Assembly (NCBI GenBank): GCA_050250735.1
Contig: JBFWOC010000003.1
Span: 445,091 to 509,090, forward strand
DNA from: Vitreimonas sp050250735
Lineage (GTDB): Bacteria; Pseudomonadota; Alphaproteobacteria; Caulobacterales; Aquidulcibacteraceae
Direction of reading: 5' to 3'
Length of the DNA: 64,000 nt
Below are positions 27,001-35,064 of the stretch, piece by piece; position 1 is the stretch's first letter, and each line of letters opens with the position of its first letter. The translations under genes were made by a program, and so were the position numbers. A model generated the notes under the pieces. That model saw nothing but the letters and a program-made list of their open reading frames with translations. It was not told the DNA's origin and searched no databases.

Positions 27001-27696
27001 GTCGCTGAGGTCGGTTGCGGCAAACAACAGCGGATCGAAGTCGGTGCGCTCCGGCGTCAACGTCCGAATCTTGATCGAAAGCGCCGATGCGAAATGCACG
27101 CGCAAATTGGACAAGTAAGCGTCGGCACGCGCCATGCCCGGCTCGGTTTCCGGCCATGCCTGGCGCAGCTCAGCCAGGAGGCGAAAACGCTCCTCGGCGG
27201 GGCGGGCCACGCTCAGCGGCAATACCGCCTTGTAGAGCGACCAGAGCGGTTGCGGTATTCTTCGCTCGCCGCCGTCATACCGGATCAGCGCGCCGTCAAT
27301 AGCGACGCGGGCGGCCTGTCCGCCTGGACGCACCCATCTGATGTCCAGTCGGAAATCGTCCTGATCGATGCGCCCCTGAGGCCTGAGATCGAGCGCGAGC
27401 TGCAAAGGCGCGGGCAGGGCCAGCATCGCGCTTGTGGCCGTGTCCAATTCAGCGACAAGGTCGGGCAGGATCTGGACGCAGTCTTGCTCGACGGCGACCA
27501 GCGGTGAGCCATCATCACCGACACGTTCCGCAGCATTGAACAGCCAAGAGATCGACGCGGCGGCGTCGGGGCGCTTCTCAGTCCATAACTCGGTAGCAAT
27601 CGCTTTGCCGCGCTCGAGCAACGAAAGGGCGACCGCGCCTGCTCTGCTTGCGTAGGCAAAGGATGGGCCTGCTTTGTCGCGAGGGCAGAGTGTCAT
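24070..27696 (-). CDS. zorD: ZorD: Zorya type I SNF2-family helicase/translocase
   Basis: 1208 residues from the ATG at 27696, which overlaps the zorC stop by 4 bp (ATGA). An open extension to 27855 is out of place. The SWI2/SNF2 core has Walker A LLADDMGLGKTLQ (about residue 520), Walker B IVYDEIQKLKNP (DEIQ variant, about 648), MTGTPVENRLQDLWS, and in the second RecA lobe VMVLSPKAGGVGLTVTAANHVIHLSRWWNPAVEDQATDRVYRIGQ. In Zorya systems ZorD is the cytosolic effector recruited when ZorAB senses phage; it translocates on and degrades DNA. About 160 residues at the C-terminus (1050-1208) form a separate domain with LIRDPYALGRDFTRNAQIRF and DDFHDRSVEI, which resembles MIT_C/phospholipase-D-like domains and is not part of the helicase core. 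Confidence 0.88.
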   Translation of the reverse strand: MTLCPRDKAGPSFAYASRAGAVALSLLERGKAIATELWTEKRPDAAASISWLFNAAERVGDDGSPLVAVEQDCVQILPDLVAELDTATSAMLALPAPLQLALDLRPQGRIDQDDFRLDIRWVRPGGQAARVAIDGALIRYDGGERRIPQPLWSLYKAVLPLSVARPAEERFRLLAELRQAWPETEPGMARADAYLSNLRVHFASALSIKIRTLTPERTDFDPLLFAATDLSDAQSEQRAVDEDLDNVLTPAAQRLFAEDRFRRERDVRPVYVLKDGEYVFIDPALRPALGQIRRLQDAPDAERRAFVLNPRRVLRERLGDDASSGSSLESLFVETEQFSARVAGVDVWRAPVLPWLQPSHKNQWLPERFGLRVGQDYYEVAPKDASALLERLEQASARGEATAPVGDILYPASENAPAPERIGVDERTLESARALADIARAAAVSTEPEAAPNAEAWDAALGGKLFLLVKENFEEVDYASAEGAAPVRLEPPTLARLATALKPHQGQGLAWLASAFASRRPGVLLADDMGLGKTLQAIAFMLWVQEEAENNNSGVGPFLIVAPTGLLANWRAEIDKHLRGHRLGKVVCAFGSELKWLREESGLSARDIETGRASLRAAAWTDAGVVLTTYETLRDYHFSFARTKFAAIVYDEIQKLKNPASQVTRAAKALNASFVLGMTGTPVENRLQDLWSIMDVITPGLLGASRDFERRFRAEDVAALGALKSLLTHDSDHPAVMLRRMKSESLDGLPQKYVHPISVEMPPAQAQAYESIVYRAAAARSGGTLGKGGMLEILAALRGVSLHPRDPRHTNLDDFEAYAAESARLACTLDLLGQIEAKGEKALVFVEDLAMQDLLAELLHRQFKLKRRPFKINGGVPGLKRQLMVDEFQAGAAGFDVMVLSPKAGGVGLTVTAANHVIHLSRWWNPAVEDQATDRVYRIGQSRDVHVYLPIAVHPDPALRQSSFDLRLDALIARKRKLTSDLLVPPDSSQTDLSDLFGEVAAPGQEPPALTPALPGAPQTNEASPAAPMRGDGAQERPILRVAQPARSARHWRCNAGAERPTRELLACFADQRVAKVLIRDPYALGRDFTRNAQIRFLAELAGVARSLESVVVEYAPEIEADMSEGEQRRRFGETFARTFGTSPPLMNLVRRRRRAGDDFHDRSVEITTRSAADALQTHTIMIGRGLEALYDQRKECTAVYFPPSLPA

Positions 27697-29105
27697 CGTC
27701 TCATACCGGTTTGCTGGCGTATGATCTCCGCAACCTTGTACTGCCACTGGTTCTGGTGCGCGCCCCACGCCCAGTCCGACATCAGCTCCGTTGTGCGGTA
27801 CTTGGTCTTGAACAGTCTGGGCGCGTTTGCATCGGTTGTGCGCCAGATATTCCAACGTCCGTTATGGCTCCAATCGACAATGGTGAGGTCGCCGATCTGC
27901 ATGAGCAGAGCCGCGTGCTCCGAGGTGCGGCTGGAAGCCTGGTCGTGGCAGCCAAACTTGAGATAGGTTGAATCGGCAGCCCGTTCAGCGGCGCGCTTGG
28001 CCCGCGCTTCGCCGTCTTTGCCAAACGCGACCCAAGCAGCGTGAATGGCGCCCGACTTCAAATAGCTCGTCCAAAATTGCCGCCGCTCGTTCCACATGTC
28101 GGGCCGAGACGCCATGGTCTCGCCGACGATATTAAAGAATTGCTCGACCGAAGCTCGCGTCAGCCAGCGGACGACAATATCGTATGCGTCCGGGTGATGC
28201 TCCTCGACTGTCCGCCAGCGCACCGGCGCCAAGCGAGGGTCGCCGGCGTAGGAAAGCGCGAAATCCATGAGCGCAGACTTGTGGTCTGCGGGAGGTTCGC
28301 GATGCTTCCATGGAAGGAACAAGGCCGCGGCGAAATTCGGCCAGGCACGAGGGTAGGGGAAGCTCAGGGCAGGCGATCCCCATTGCAGAATTTTCTGCTG
28401 CGGTGAAATGGTGTCGTCCTGGCCGCCGGTGGCGATTGCCTTGCAGGCATGCACCAAGGCAGCTTCGGCTAGTCCGCCGTTGCGGCGACCTTCGACATCG
28501 AGTCCAGCTTCGTCGAGAACGGCTTGAGGCGCTTCGGGGCTTTTCAGAACGGCTTCAGCAATCCGCCGAGGCGCCTCACGCGGATCGAGAAGATCGAAAG
28601 CCCTCAGGCGTGCGGGCCATGGATCTCGATCTCGCCATGACCAGCCGAGCACCAACGTCTCCAACGCCTTTGCCAGGTCCGCTACGGCGCCGTCGTGCTC
28701 TGCGAAGCCGCTCACATAGGCCTCGAGCAGCGCCATGAGAGCGCGAGGGGGACGGCGTTCACCCCTGCGCCCGCCGCGGCGGCGCCGCCGGCGCGTCAGT
28801 TCGCGCAAGATGGCGTCCAGGAGGTGGGGCTCCCTCGCCGGAGGGCGGGGCGGCAGCAAGACGGCGCCGCAAATCTCGCGCAATTCGCGGTTGGTGAGCT
28901 TCGTGGAGTCACCGGCTTCGATAAGGTTGGCGACGTATTCTTGCAGTCCGCCGACGTCGAAGGCGGCCGCAGATGCGGCCCGTTCATCAATGTCGGCTTC
29001 GAGTTGTTCGACAGCTCGGATCAGACGCCTCGGCTCAGGCGCCTTGACCTTCAGTCGCTCAACAAGCGCACTTGGTTGTGCGAGAAGGGCGGATAGTCCG
29101 GTCAT
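27693..29105 (-). CDS. zorC: ZorC: Zorya type I cytosolic component (EH-signature domain)
   Basis: 470 residues from the ATG at 29105, which overlaps the zorB stop (ATGA). An in-frame extension to 29363 lies inside zorB and is spurious. The first 120 residues are helical with an Arg-rich patch (LTRRRRRRGGRRGERRPP). The C-terminal region, YLKFGCHDQASSRTSEHAAL then MQIGDLTIVDWSHNGRWNIW (about residues 390-435), contains the Glu...His pattern of the EH-signature domain that defines ZorC. It acts with ZorD downstream of the ZorAB motor. Both flanking overlaps indicate one polycistronic message. Confidence 0.88.
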   Translation of the reverse strand: MTGLSALLAQPSALVERLKVKAPEPRRLIRAVEQLEADIDERAASAAAFDVGGLQEYVANLIEAGDSTKLTNRELREICGAVLLPPRPPAREPHLLDAILRELTRRRRRRGGRRGERRPPRALMALLEAYVSGFAEHDGAVADLAKALETLVLGWSWRDRDPWPARLRAFDLLDPREAPRRIAEAVLKSPEAPQAVLDEAGLDVEGRRNGGLAEAALVHACKAIATGGQDDTISPQQKILQWGSPALSFPYPRAWPNFAAALFLPWKHREPPADHKSALMDFALSYAGDPRLAPVRWRTVEEHHPDAYDIVVRWLTRASVEQFFNIVGETMASRPDMWNERRQFWTSYLKSGAIHAAWVAFGKDGEARAKRAAERAADSTYLKFGCHDQASSRTSEHAALLMQIGDLTIVDWSHNGRWNIWRTTDANAPRLFKTKYRTTELMSDWAWGAHQNQWQYKVAEIIRQQTGMRR

Positions 29106-29839
29106 CGGCCACGCAGCGGCCCTGGGGATTCTTCGGGTGCGCTGGGCGTCACCATGATGATGCGCAAATCGATGCGTCTGTTCCGGCGCTTGGCTTCCTC
29201 GCTGTCGCCAGCTTGAACCGGCCGCTGCGGGCCATAACCGCTGACACTCAAAATAGGATCGCACCTGCCATCCGGCTTGCGGGCGCACAATCGCGAAAGC
29301 AGATCGCGGCCACGGGAAAGGGCCCGATAGGTGTTGGTGGCGCGCGCCACCGACAGATCCCAATTGTCTATCCCGCCAGCGCCGACGAACGGATCAATGT
29401 CGGTATGGCCTTCGACGAATACCGACTCGATCCGATGGGCCGCATGAGCGCAGCCCGTATCGCCCTGCGGCAGGTCGGCATAGCAGGGCAAGATTTCAAC
29501 AAGCACGTCACCGAGGTCGCGCACAGCGTTTTCGCCCTCAGGGCTGAGCTGGGCTTGGCCGCGGGCGAAGAGAATATCATCCGGCAATCGCAGCACGCCC
29601 GACTGCCTATCGATGCTGACAACGACGCCGCGCTCCTCCAAGGAGTCTTTCAACTGTTCGAGGATGGCCGAACGGGTGGTCTGGGAGCTGGTCAACTCTT
29701 CAGTCACGTCTCGAAACTGGAGGGCGTAATTCATGATGAGGATGAGGAAAATGAACACGAGGCCGACCATGAGGTCGGTCATGGTGACGAAATAGTTTTC
29801 TTCCTCAGCCGCGTATTCCTGGTGCTCCTCGGCGATCAC
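29102..29839 (-). CDS. zorB: ZorB: Zorya MotB-like stator subunit with OmpA-type peptidoglycan-binding domain
   Basis: 245 residues. A short cytoplasmic head is followed by one membrane helix with the proton-channel aspartate (TMTDLMVGLVFIFLILIMNY, Asp22 after T-M-T). A periplasmic OmpA/MotB domain follows, with SIDRQSGVLRLPDDILF, VFVEGHTDIDPF, NWDLSVARATNTYRAL and a basic end RRNRRIDLRI. It would anchor the ZorA5B2 complex to peptidoglycan. Starts inside the zorA stop (ATGA at 29839) and ends inside the zorC start. Confidence 0.92.
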   Translation of the reverse strand: MIAEEHQEYAAEEENYFVTMTDLMVGLVFIFLILIMNYALQFRDVTEELTSSQTTRSAILEQLKDSLEERGVVVSIDRQSGVLRLPDDILFARGQAQLSPEGENAVRDLGDVLVEILPCYADLPQGDTGCAHAAHRIESVFVEGHTDIDPFVGAGGIDNWDLSVARATNTYRALSRGRDLLSRLCARKPDGRCDPILSVSGYGPQRPVQAGDSEEAKRRNRRIDLRIIMVTPSAPEESPGPLRGR

Positions 29840-31812
29840 GACGCAGGCTCCGGCAGCTGTTTGGCCATGACATCGACGTACTCATCGAGATTGCCGGCGT
29901 ATTCTTCGATTATGCTGAGCGAGGTCGATAATTTGCTCACCGCCGCACCAAGCTTTTCATCTACCGTCGATGCAAACCCGCGGAACTGGCTGAGGCTGTC
30001 GCCCAGACTGTCGCCGAGCAGCACCATGGCTTTGCCGAGCGCCTCATCCACCTCGGCGAAGCGCGTGCGATAATCCGTCCATGCCTGTTCGGCGGCGGCG
30101 TGGGTCTGGCGAATCGAATCGGCCATCGCCGTAAGCGACTGCAGCGTTTGCGCTTCGGTTGCCGAGCGTTGCTCGATACTCTGTTGAATGCGTTGCGCCG
30201 ACTCGCTGGCGGCGCGCGCTGCTTGCGCAATGGGCGTGGCCACGGTTTGGAGATTTTGCGATGCGGCGCCCATGGCCGCCGCGGTCGATTGTGCGTGATT
30301 GGCTACCGCGCTCATAGCCGCGCCGGCGCGCTCGGCGCTCTCGCCGCTTCGCACGAACCTGTCGGCGGAGCGGTTCAGCTGGACCGACGCTGTCGTGATC
30401 GCCTGGACGATTTCGCCGGAAGCTTGCCGAAGCCCGGCGCCGGCCTCCTCGATTGCGGCGCCGAAGGTTTGGCTGCTCGCGGCGACGCCGGCTTTGAGGG
30501 TTTCGCTGAGTGAGTTCTGCATCGCTTGCGCCGCCGCCGATCCGGCCCCGTTCAGATTGCGCGCGGCGTCTTCCACGGCAGCGGCAAGCCGCGTCTGGGC
30601 TTCCTCCAATTGCGCAACTGAGCGGGCGAAGGCTTCGTCCTGGCTTCTCGCGGCTTCGTCGCCACGGCGTGAAATGCGTTCACCGGCGGCGTCCATATCG
30701 CCAAGCAGACGGTTGAACGAGGTCTTGATGTCGGCGGCAGCCTGAGCGAAGTCTTCGCCGGCCGCACGAATCTTGCTCGAAGCGCCGTCGCTGCTGTTTT
30801 CAACGGCGCTGTTGAGCCCAGCGAGCCTTTCGCTGAGCGCAGCCAAAGTTTGCCCAAGCGCGCGGAGTTCGCCGCCGCTGGCTTCCTCGACAGCTTTGGC
30901 GGCGCCCTGACCGAGACCGCTGCTCATTTGGACCATGTTGTCATTGAGCTGGGAAAGGGACGACGAAACCGGCAATAGCGCCTGCTGGAACTGGGCGCCC
31001 ATGCGTTCGCTGAGCTGCAGCGCAAAGTCGGTGTTGAAGCTCTTCAGCTGATCGCGTTGTTCGCGCAGAACCTCCAGCTGTTCGGCAGCGAGGCGTTGCG
31101 GCGGGGCGTAAAGAAGCCCGCGTTCCAACAATGCGCAGAGCGTCTCGGTGCGGCCGGTAATCTTTTTGTGCAGGTTGTGCTCGGCAAAGCGCAGCATCAG
31201 CGAACAGCCGACGCCGGCGACCGAGGTGAAGAATTTGGCGCCGGCGACCGTCAACAATTCTCGCAAAGACGCCTGCATGTCGGCTTGCGTCGCCCCGTTC
31301 AGCATTCCCTTACTGGCGACATTGAGTGCGACGATCAGACCCAGAAAAGTCAGCAGTAAGCCGCCCGCCACCATCACGTTCGACCAGAACGTCAGCCGGG
31401 TGAGCTTCGGCGCGGCGCGGGCGAAGTAGAGGCTCGGGCGCTGCGTGTTGCGGATGGGGCTCTCGGTTTCGTCGATGACGGTCTCGTGAAATTCGCGCCA
31501 GGCGCTCACGAGCGGCTCGGCGCCCGCTTTCTCTTGGTTCAGCGCTTCGGCCACCGCAGAATAGTTGGCGCTGAAGGCGTTGCGCTCATCCATCGGCTCG
31601 CGGCTGTCGCCAAGCGCCTGAGTGAGTGCGCCGATCCTGTAGTCAGCGGCGGAAACGAACGGTTTGACGCTGCCGCTTACTTGGCGCCAGATGATGAGCG
31701 ACCAGAGCGCCATCAATGGCGCCAACACGAGCGGCGCGACCCAACGAACGCCGAACAAAAGCTCGAGCAGCGAAAGCAGCAGGTCCAACAACGCGTTCAC
31801 GCCTTCTCCCAA
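29836..31812 (-). CDS. zorA: ZorA: Zorya MotA-like proton-channel subunit with long cytoplasmic tail
   Basis: 658 residues. Membrane helices at about residues 18-42, 142-166 (VMVAGGLLLTFLGLIVALNV) and 185-206 (LTVAGAKFFTSVAGVGCSLM), in the MotA/TolQ/ExbB arrangement. The remaining 440 residues are a continuous Ala/Gln/Ser-rich coiled coil, matching the long intracellular tail that type I ZorA uses to signal from membrane to cytosol. First gene of the minus-strand zorABCD operon; the stop overlaps the zorB start. The promoter must lie in the 348 bp upstream. Confidence 0.92.
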   Translation of the reverse strand: MGEGVNALLDLLLSLLELLFGVRWVAPLVLAPLMALWSLIIWRQVSGSVKPFVSAADYRIGALTQALGDSREPMDERNAFSANYSAVAEALNQEKAGAEPLVSAWREFHETVIDETESPIRNTQRPSLYFARAAPKLTRLTFWSNVMVAGGLLLTFLGLIVALNVASKGMLNGATQADMQASLRELLTVAGAKFFTSVAGVGCSLMLRFAEHNLHKKITGRTETLCALLERGLLYAPPQRLAAEQLEVLREQRDQLKSFNTDFALQLSERMGAQFQQALLPVSSSLSQLNDNMVQMSSGLGQGAAKAVEEASGGELRALGQTLAALSERLAGLNSAVENSSDGASSKIRAAGEDFAQAAADIKTSFNRLLGDMDAAGERISRRGDEAARSQDEAFARSVAQLEEAQTRLAAAVEDAARNLNGAGSAAAQAMQNSLSETLKAGVAASSQTFGAAIEEAGAGLRQASGEIVQAITTASVQLNRSADRFVRSGESAERAGAAMSAVANHAQSTAAAMGAASQNLQTVATPIAQAARAASESAQRIQQSIEQRSATEAQTLQSLTAMADSIRQTHAAAEQAWTDYRTRFAEVDEALGKAMVLLGDSLGDSLSQFRGFASTVDEKLGAAVSKLSTSLSIIEEYAGNLDEYVDVMAKQLPEPAS

Positions 31813-32160
31813 TTAGCTTGTAACGCAACCTCGCTCCGGGGCGCGCCGATGATTCGCGGTCGGGCAACATGATGACCTGCTCGCAGGGGAGAGTGAACCC
31901 GCCGCTCCGGCGTCTTGTACGCAAGCAAATCATGGGCCGCTTGAGCATTGCGTGGGCGGATGATTCGCGCCGGCCCCGCTGTGATGTCACTTGGTGGTAA
32001 CCGAGGAGGGGCGAGCGCCCGCACGCCCAGCATGAAGTGAGACGTTTATGCCGCCTCTGCTGTTAAGGGGCCGCGCGCTACAACGCCCGCGGTTCGCCTC
32101 GACAACGAATGATCGCGTGCGCTTTCGCGGGAGAAGGCCAAGCGCGGCGCGCGAGCGGGC
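31813..32160. other. intergenic region upstream of zorA
   Basis: 348 bp between the PD-(D/E)XK-like gene and zorA. Expected to carry the zorA promoter on the minus strand. I see no palindrome of the CACTTGTC family, no convincing ORF and no clear terminator. Confidence 0.4.
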
Positions 32161-33351
32161 TCAATTCCCGCGTCGCCCTTCGAGCAATTGCTTTGCTCTT
32201 GGGCGCAGCGCATTGGCGAAGGCGTTCATCGTAGCGATGATCCAGGCGCGATGTGCGTCGGCATCGGGAAAATCACTGGCGTTGCGCGCCATGAAGATTT
32301 GATGAGCCCACGAATCCCCTTGGGCCTCACGGCGAATGTCAACGCCCGGAAGTTCTTCTCTGAGCGCTTCCATTTCAGGCGCCAGCGCCTCGAGAAACTC
32401 TTTGCGCGCCCGCAGCGGGCCGCCGACATAGACGGCGGTTTCGTCGTTCTTCACCGTGCGATAAGCGGAGACGCTGAGGCCGGGCCATGGCAGTGCGGCG
32501 CGAACGTAATTGTTGACATAGACGGGCCGGGGCTGATCCGGGTCGTCAAAGCGCATCTCCAGGACAGGCGTCCACCAAGCGCGAATCTGCGGGTCGCGCG
32601 GCGTTTGCGGCGCGCCAGACGCGGCCTCGTCGCCTTCGGAGTCCGCCAACTCCACCGGCTCGCCGTTTGCCGCCGTCACGACGACGCGCTCAATGAGCCG
32701 TGTGCGCGCCATCACCCGCGTCTGCACGGCGACGTCGCCTCCGCCGGCGTCGTAAAGCGCCGCCTCGACCACGGCCAGCTGAAACGCGGCAGCGGCGTTT
32801 CGGTTGATCAGCTCGGCGATGGCCTCGACGTCCTCGCGGATGCCGTCGCCCATGATGATCATGAGGAAGCGCCCGGTGCGCAGCGACCGCGTCGTCGCGT
32901 CGATGAACTCATGCTCGACGAGATCGGGATGGCGATGCAGCACCTGCTCCAACGGAATATTGCCCGATCTGCCAAGCCGGGCTGAAACCTGCCGCTGCAG
33001 GTCGGAATAGGACCAGCGGCTGAGCGCGCGGGCATAATCGAGAATCTGCGCGACGACGTCGCGGCGGGCTTCCGGATTGCGCCAGAGCTTGCATTCGATG
33101 ATGGTGAGCTTGCCGTCGCGATTGATGAAGGCTGCATCGATGGGGCCGGCCTCGGTGCGCAGCTCTGTACAGAGCGGCACGAGCGGGCCGAAGGCGGGGT
33201 CGATCTCACGAACCGGAAGAATTTCGGGCGAGCTTATCAACAGATCGCGCAGCCAGGCTTCGTTGCGGCCGCCGGTCTGGCCCAAGGCAAGACGCGGCCA
33301 GCGCGCGGCGGCCGCGCCGGCGCGATCCACAATGACGAACTCTCCGTACAT
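32161..33351 (-). CDS. PD-(D/E)XK nuclease-like protein
   Basis: 396 residues from the ATG at 33351, chosen because GGGGGATAG sits just upstream; the much longer open frame running to 34326 is antisense to hsdM. Residues 70-115 read GPIDAAFINRDGKLTIIECKLWRN, a D-(x)n-ExK arrangement typical of PD-(D/E)XK nucleases such as NucS- or Shedu-like enzymes. The preceding EAWLRDLLISSPEILPVREI fits a helix before the core. The second half, with VYVNNYVRAALPWPGLSVSA, is uncharacterised and may bind a target. Divergent from hsdM and upstream of zorA on the same strand, so it could belong to either module or be a stand-alone defence gene. Confidence 0.7.
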   Translation of the reverse strand: MYGEFVIVDRAGAAAARWPRLALGQTGGRNEAWLRDLLISSPEILPVREIDPAFGPLVPLCTELRTEAGPIDAAFINRDGKLTIIECKLWRNPEARRDVVAQILDYARALSRWSYSDLQRQVSARLGRSGNIPLEQVLHRHPDLVEHEFIDATTRSLRTGRFLMIIMGDGIREDVEAIAELINRNAAAAFQLAVVEAALYDAGGGDVAVQTRVMARTRLIERVVVTAANGEPVELADSEGDEAASGAPQTPRDPQIRAWWTPVLEMRFDDPDQPRPVYVNNYVRAALPWPGLSVSAYRTVKNDETAVYVGGPLRARKEFLEALAPEMEALREELPGVDIRREAQGDSWAHQIFMARNASDFPDADAHRAWIIATMNAFANALRPRAKQLLEGRRGN

Positions 33352-33525
33352 TCTATCCCCCATCGCGAACGTTGGCGCTGAATAGCGGCGATAATGCTCG
33401 CTATGGTGGTAAAGCCGGCGCAGCCGAGCGCCGCATTGCAGCGGCGCGGCCGGCGCCCCAATGTGCTCTTGGCGCTGTGTTGGGGCCGAAACGATGTTGC
33501 GGGCGCTCGAGGGAATGAGACGACC

Positions 33526-35064
33526 ATGTTGACGGGGGAATTGCGCAGCAAAGTGGATGCGCTGTGGGACGCCTTCTGGTCCGGCGGCATATCCAATCCG
33601 ATTCAGGTGATCGAGCAGATCACCTATCTCTTGTTCATCAAGCGGCTCGACGATCTGCACACGGCCGAAGAGGCGAAGGCCACGGGCCTGGGCAAGCCGA
33701 TGCAGCGGCGCATCTTCCCGGAAGGCAAGACCGAGCGCGATGTGCCTTACGAGGATCTGCGCTGGTCGCGGTTCAAGAACCGCAGCCCGCAGGAGATGTT
33801 CAATCTTGTCGCGCAACATGTGTTTCCGTGGCTCAAAGAGCTGAACGGCGCTGACACCGCTTACGGCCGGCACATGAAGGACGCGATCTTCATGATCCCG
33901 ACGCCGGCCTTGCTGGCGAAGGTTGTCGACCTCATCGAGGACATCCCGATGGCCTCGCGCGACACCAAGGGCGACCTCTACGAATACATGCTCTCCAAGA
34001 TCGCCACGGCGGGACAGAACGGCCAGTTCCGCACGCCCCGCCACATCATCCAGCTGATGGTGGCGCTGACAGCGCCGACGCCGAAGGACGTCATCGTTGA
34101 TCCCGCCTGCGGCACGGCAGGCTTCCTGATGGAGGCGGGCGAATATGTGCGCCGCGCGCACCCGGAAGTGTTGCACGACGCGAAACTGCGCCGGCACTTC
34201 CACGAGAGTATGTTTCACGGCTTCGACTTCGACGCGACGATGCTGCGCATTGGGGCGATGAACATGCTGCTGCACGGGATTGAGCAGCCGCACATCGTCT
34301 ATCGCGACAGCTTGGCTGAGGATCACGCCGGCGAGATCGACAAATACACGTTGGTGCTAGCCAATCCGCCGTTCGCCGGTTCGCTCGATTACGAGCAGAC
34401 GGCGAAGGATTTGCTGCAGGTGGTCAAGACTAAGAAGACCGAGTTGCTCTTCCTGGCGCTCTTTTTGCGGCTTCTGAAGCCAGGTGGGCGGGCGGCGGTG
34501 ATCGTGCCGGACGGGGTGCTGTTCGGTTCGTCAACAGCGCACAAGACATTGCGCAAAATGCTGGTCGAGGATCACAAGCTCGATGCGGTGGTGAAGCTGC
34601 CGTCTGGTGTTTTCAAACCCTATGCCGGCGTCTCTACGGCCATCCTCTTTTTTACGCGCACCGATTCCGGTGGCACCGAACATGTCTGGTTTTATGACGT
34701 GCAGGCAGACGGCAAGTCGCTCGACGACAAGCGCAACGATCTGTTGCCGGCGGAGAAGCAAGGACCGGCGCCGGCGCAGGCGTTGAGTGCGGATGAACAC
34801 CCGAAGAACAATTTGCCGGACGTGCTGGCGCGCTGGAAGGAGCGCGACGGCAAAGAGCTGGAGCGGTCGCGCACGGCGCAAAGCTTCTGCGTGCCGAAAG
34901 CCGACATCGCGGGGCAAGATTACGATCTCTCGCTCAACCGCTATAAGGAAGTTGTGCACGAAGAGGTCGAGCACGTTCCGCCTAAGCAGATTATCGCCGA
35001 ACTGAAGACGCTGGAGAAAGAGATCGCGGACGGGCTGGTCGAGTTGGAGAGGATGGTGGGATGA
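33526..35064 (+). CDS. hsdM: type I restriction-modification DNA methyltransferase subunit
   Basis: 512 residues from the ATG at 33526 (MLTGELRSKVDALWDAFW, the usual HsdM beginning); an open extension to 33394 lacks homology. N-terminal HsdM_N helical domain (QVIEQITYLLFIKRLDDLH). SAM-binding motif I is DPACGTAGFLMEA (about residue 192), and catalytic motif NPPFAGS (about residue 281) is typical of N6-adenine methyltransferases. With HsdS it methylates the recognition site; with HsdR added it restricts. The stop overlaps the hsdS start (ATGA). Confidence 0.96.
   Translation: MLTGELRSKVDALWDAFWSGGISNPIQVIEQITYLLFIKRLDDLHTAEEAKATGLGKPMQRRIFPEGKTERDVPYEDLRWSRFKNRSPQEMFNLVAQHVFPWLKELNGADTAYGRHMKDAIFMIPTPALLAKVVDLIEDIPMASRDTKGDLYEYMLSKIATAGQNGQFRTPRHIIQLMVALTAPTPKDVIVDPACGTAGFLMEAGEYVRRAHPEVLHDAKLRRHFHESMFHGFDFDATMLRIGAMNMLLHGIEQPHIVYRDSLAEDHAGEIDKYTLVLANPPFAGSLDYEQTAKDLLQVVKTKKTELLFLALFLRLLKPGGRAAVIVPDGVLFGSSTAHKTLRKMLVEDHKLDAVVKLPSGVFKPYAGVSTAILFFTRTDSGGTEHVWFYDVQADGKSLDDKRNDLLPAEKQGPAPAQALSADEHPKNNLPDVLARWKERDGKELERSRTAQSFCVPKADIAGQDYDLSLNRYKEVVHEEVEHVPPKQIIAELKTLEKEIADGLVELERMVG

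Noticed and set aside
33352..34326. N-terminal extension of the PD-(D/E)XK-like gene
   Set aside because: The extension is antisense to hsdM and lacks protein-like character. A good ribosome-binding site lies before the ATG at 33351.
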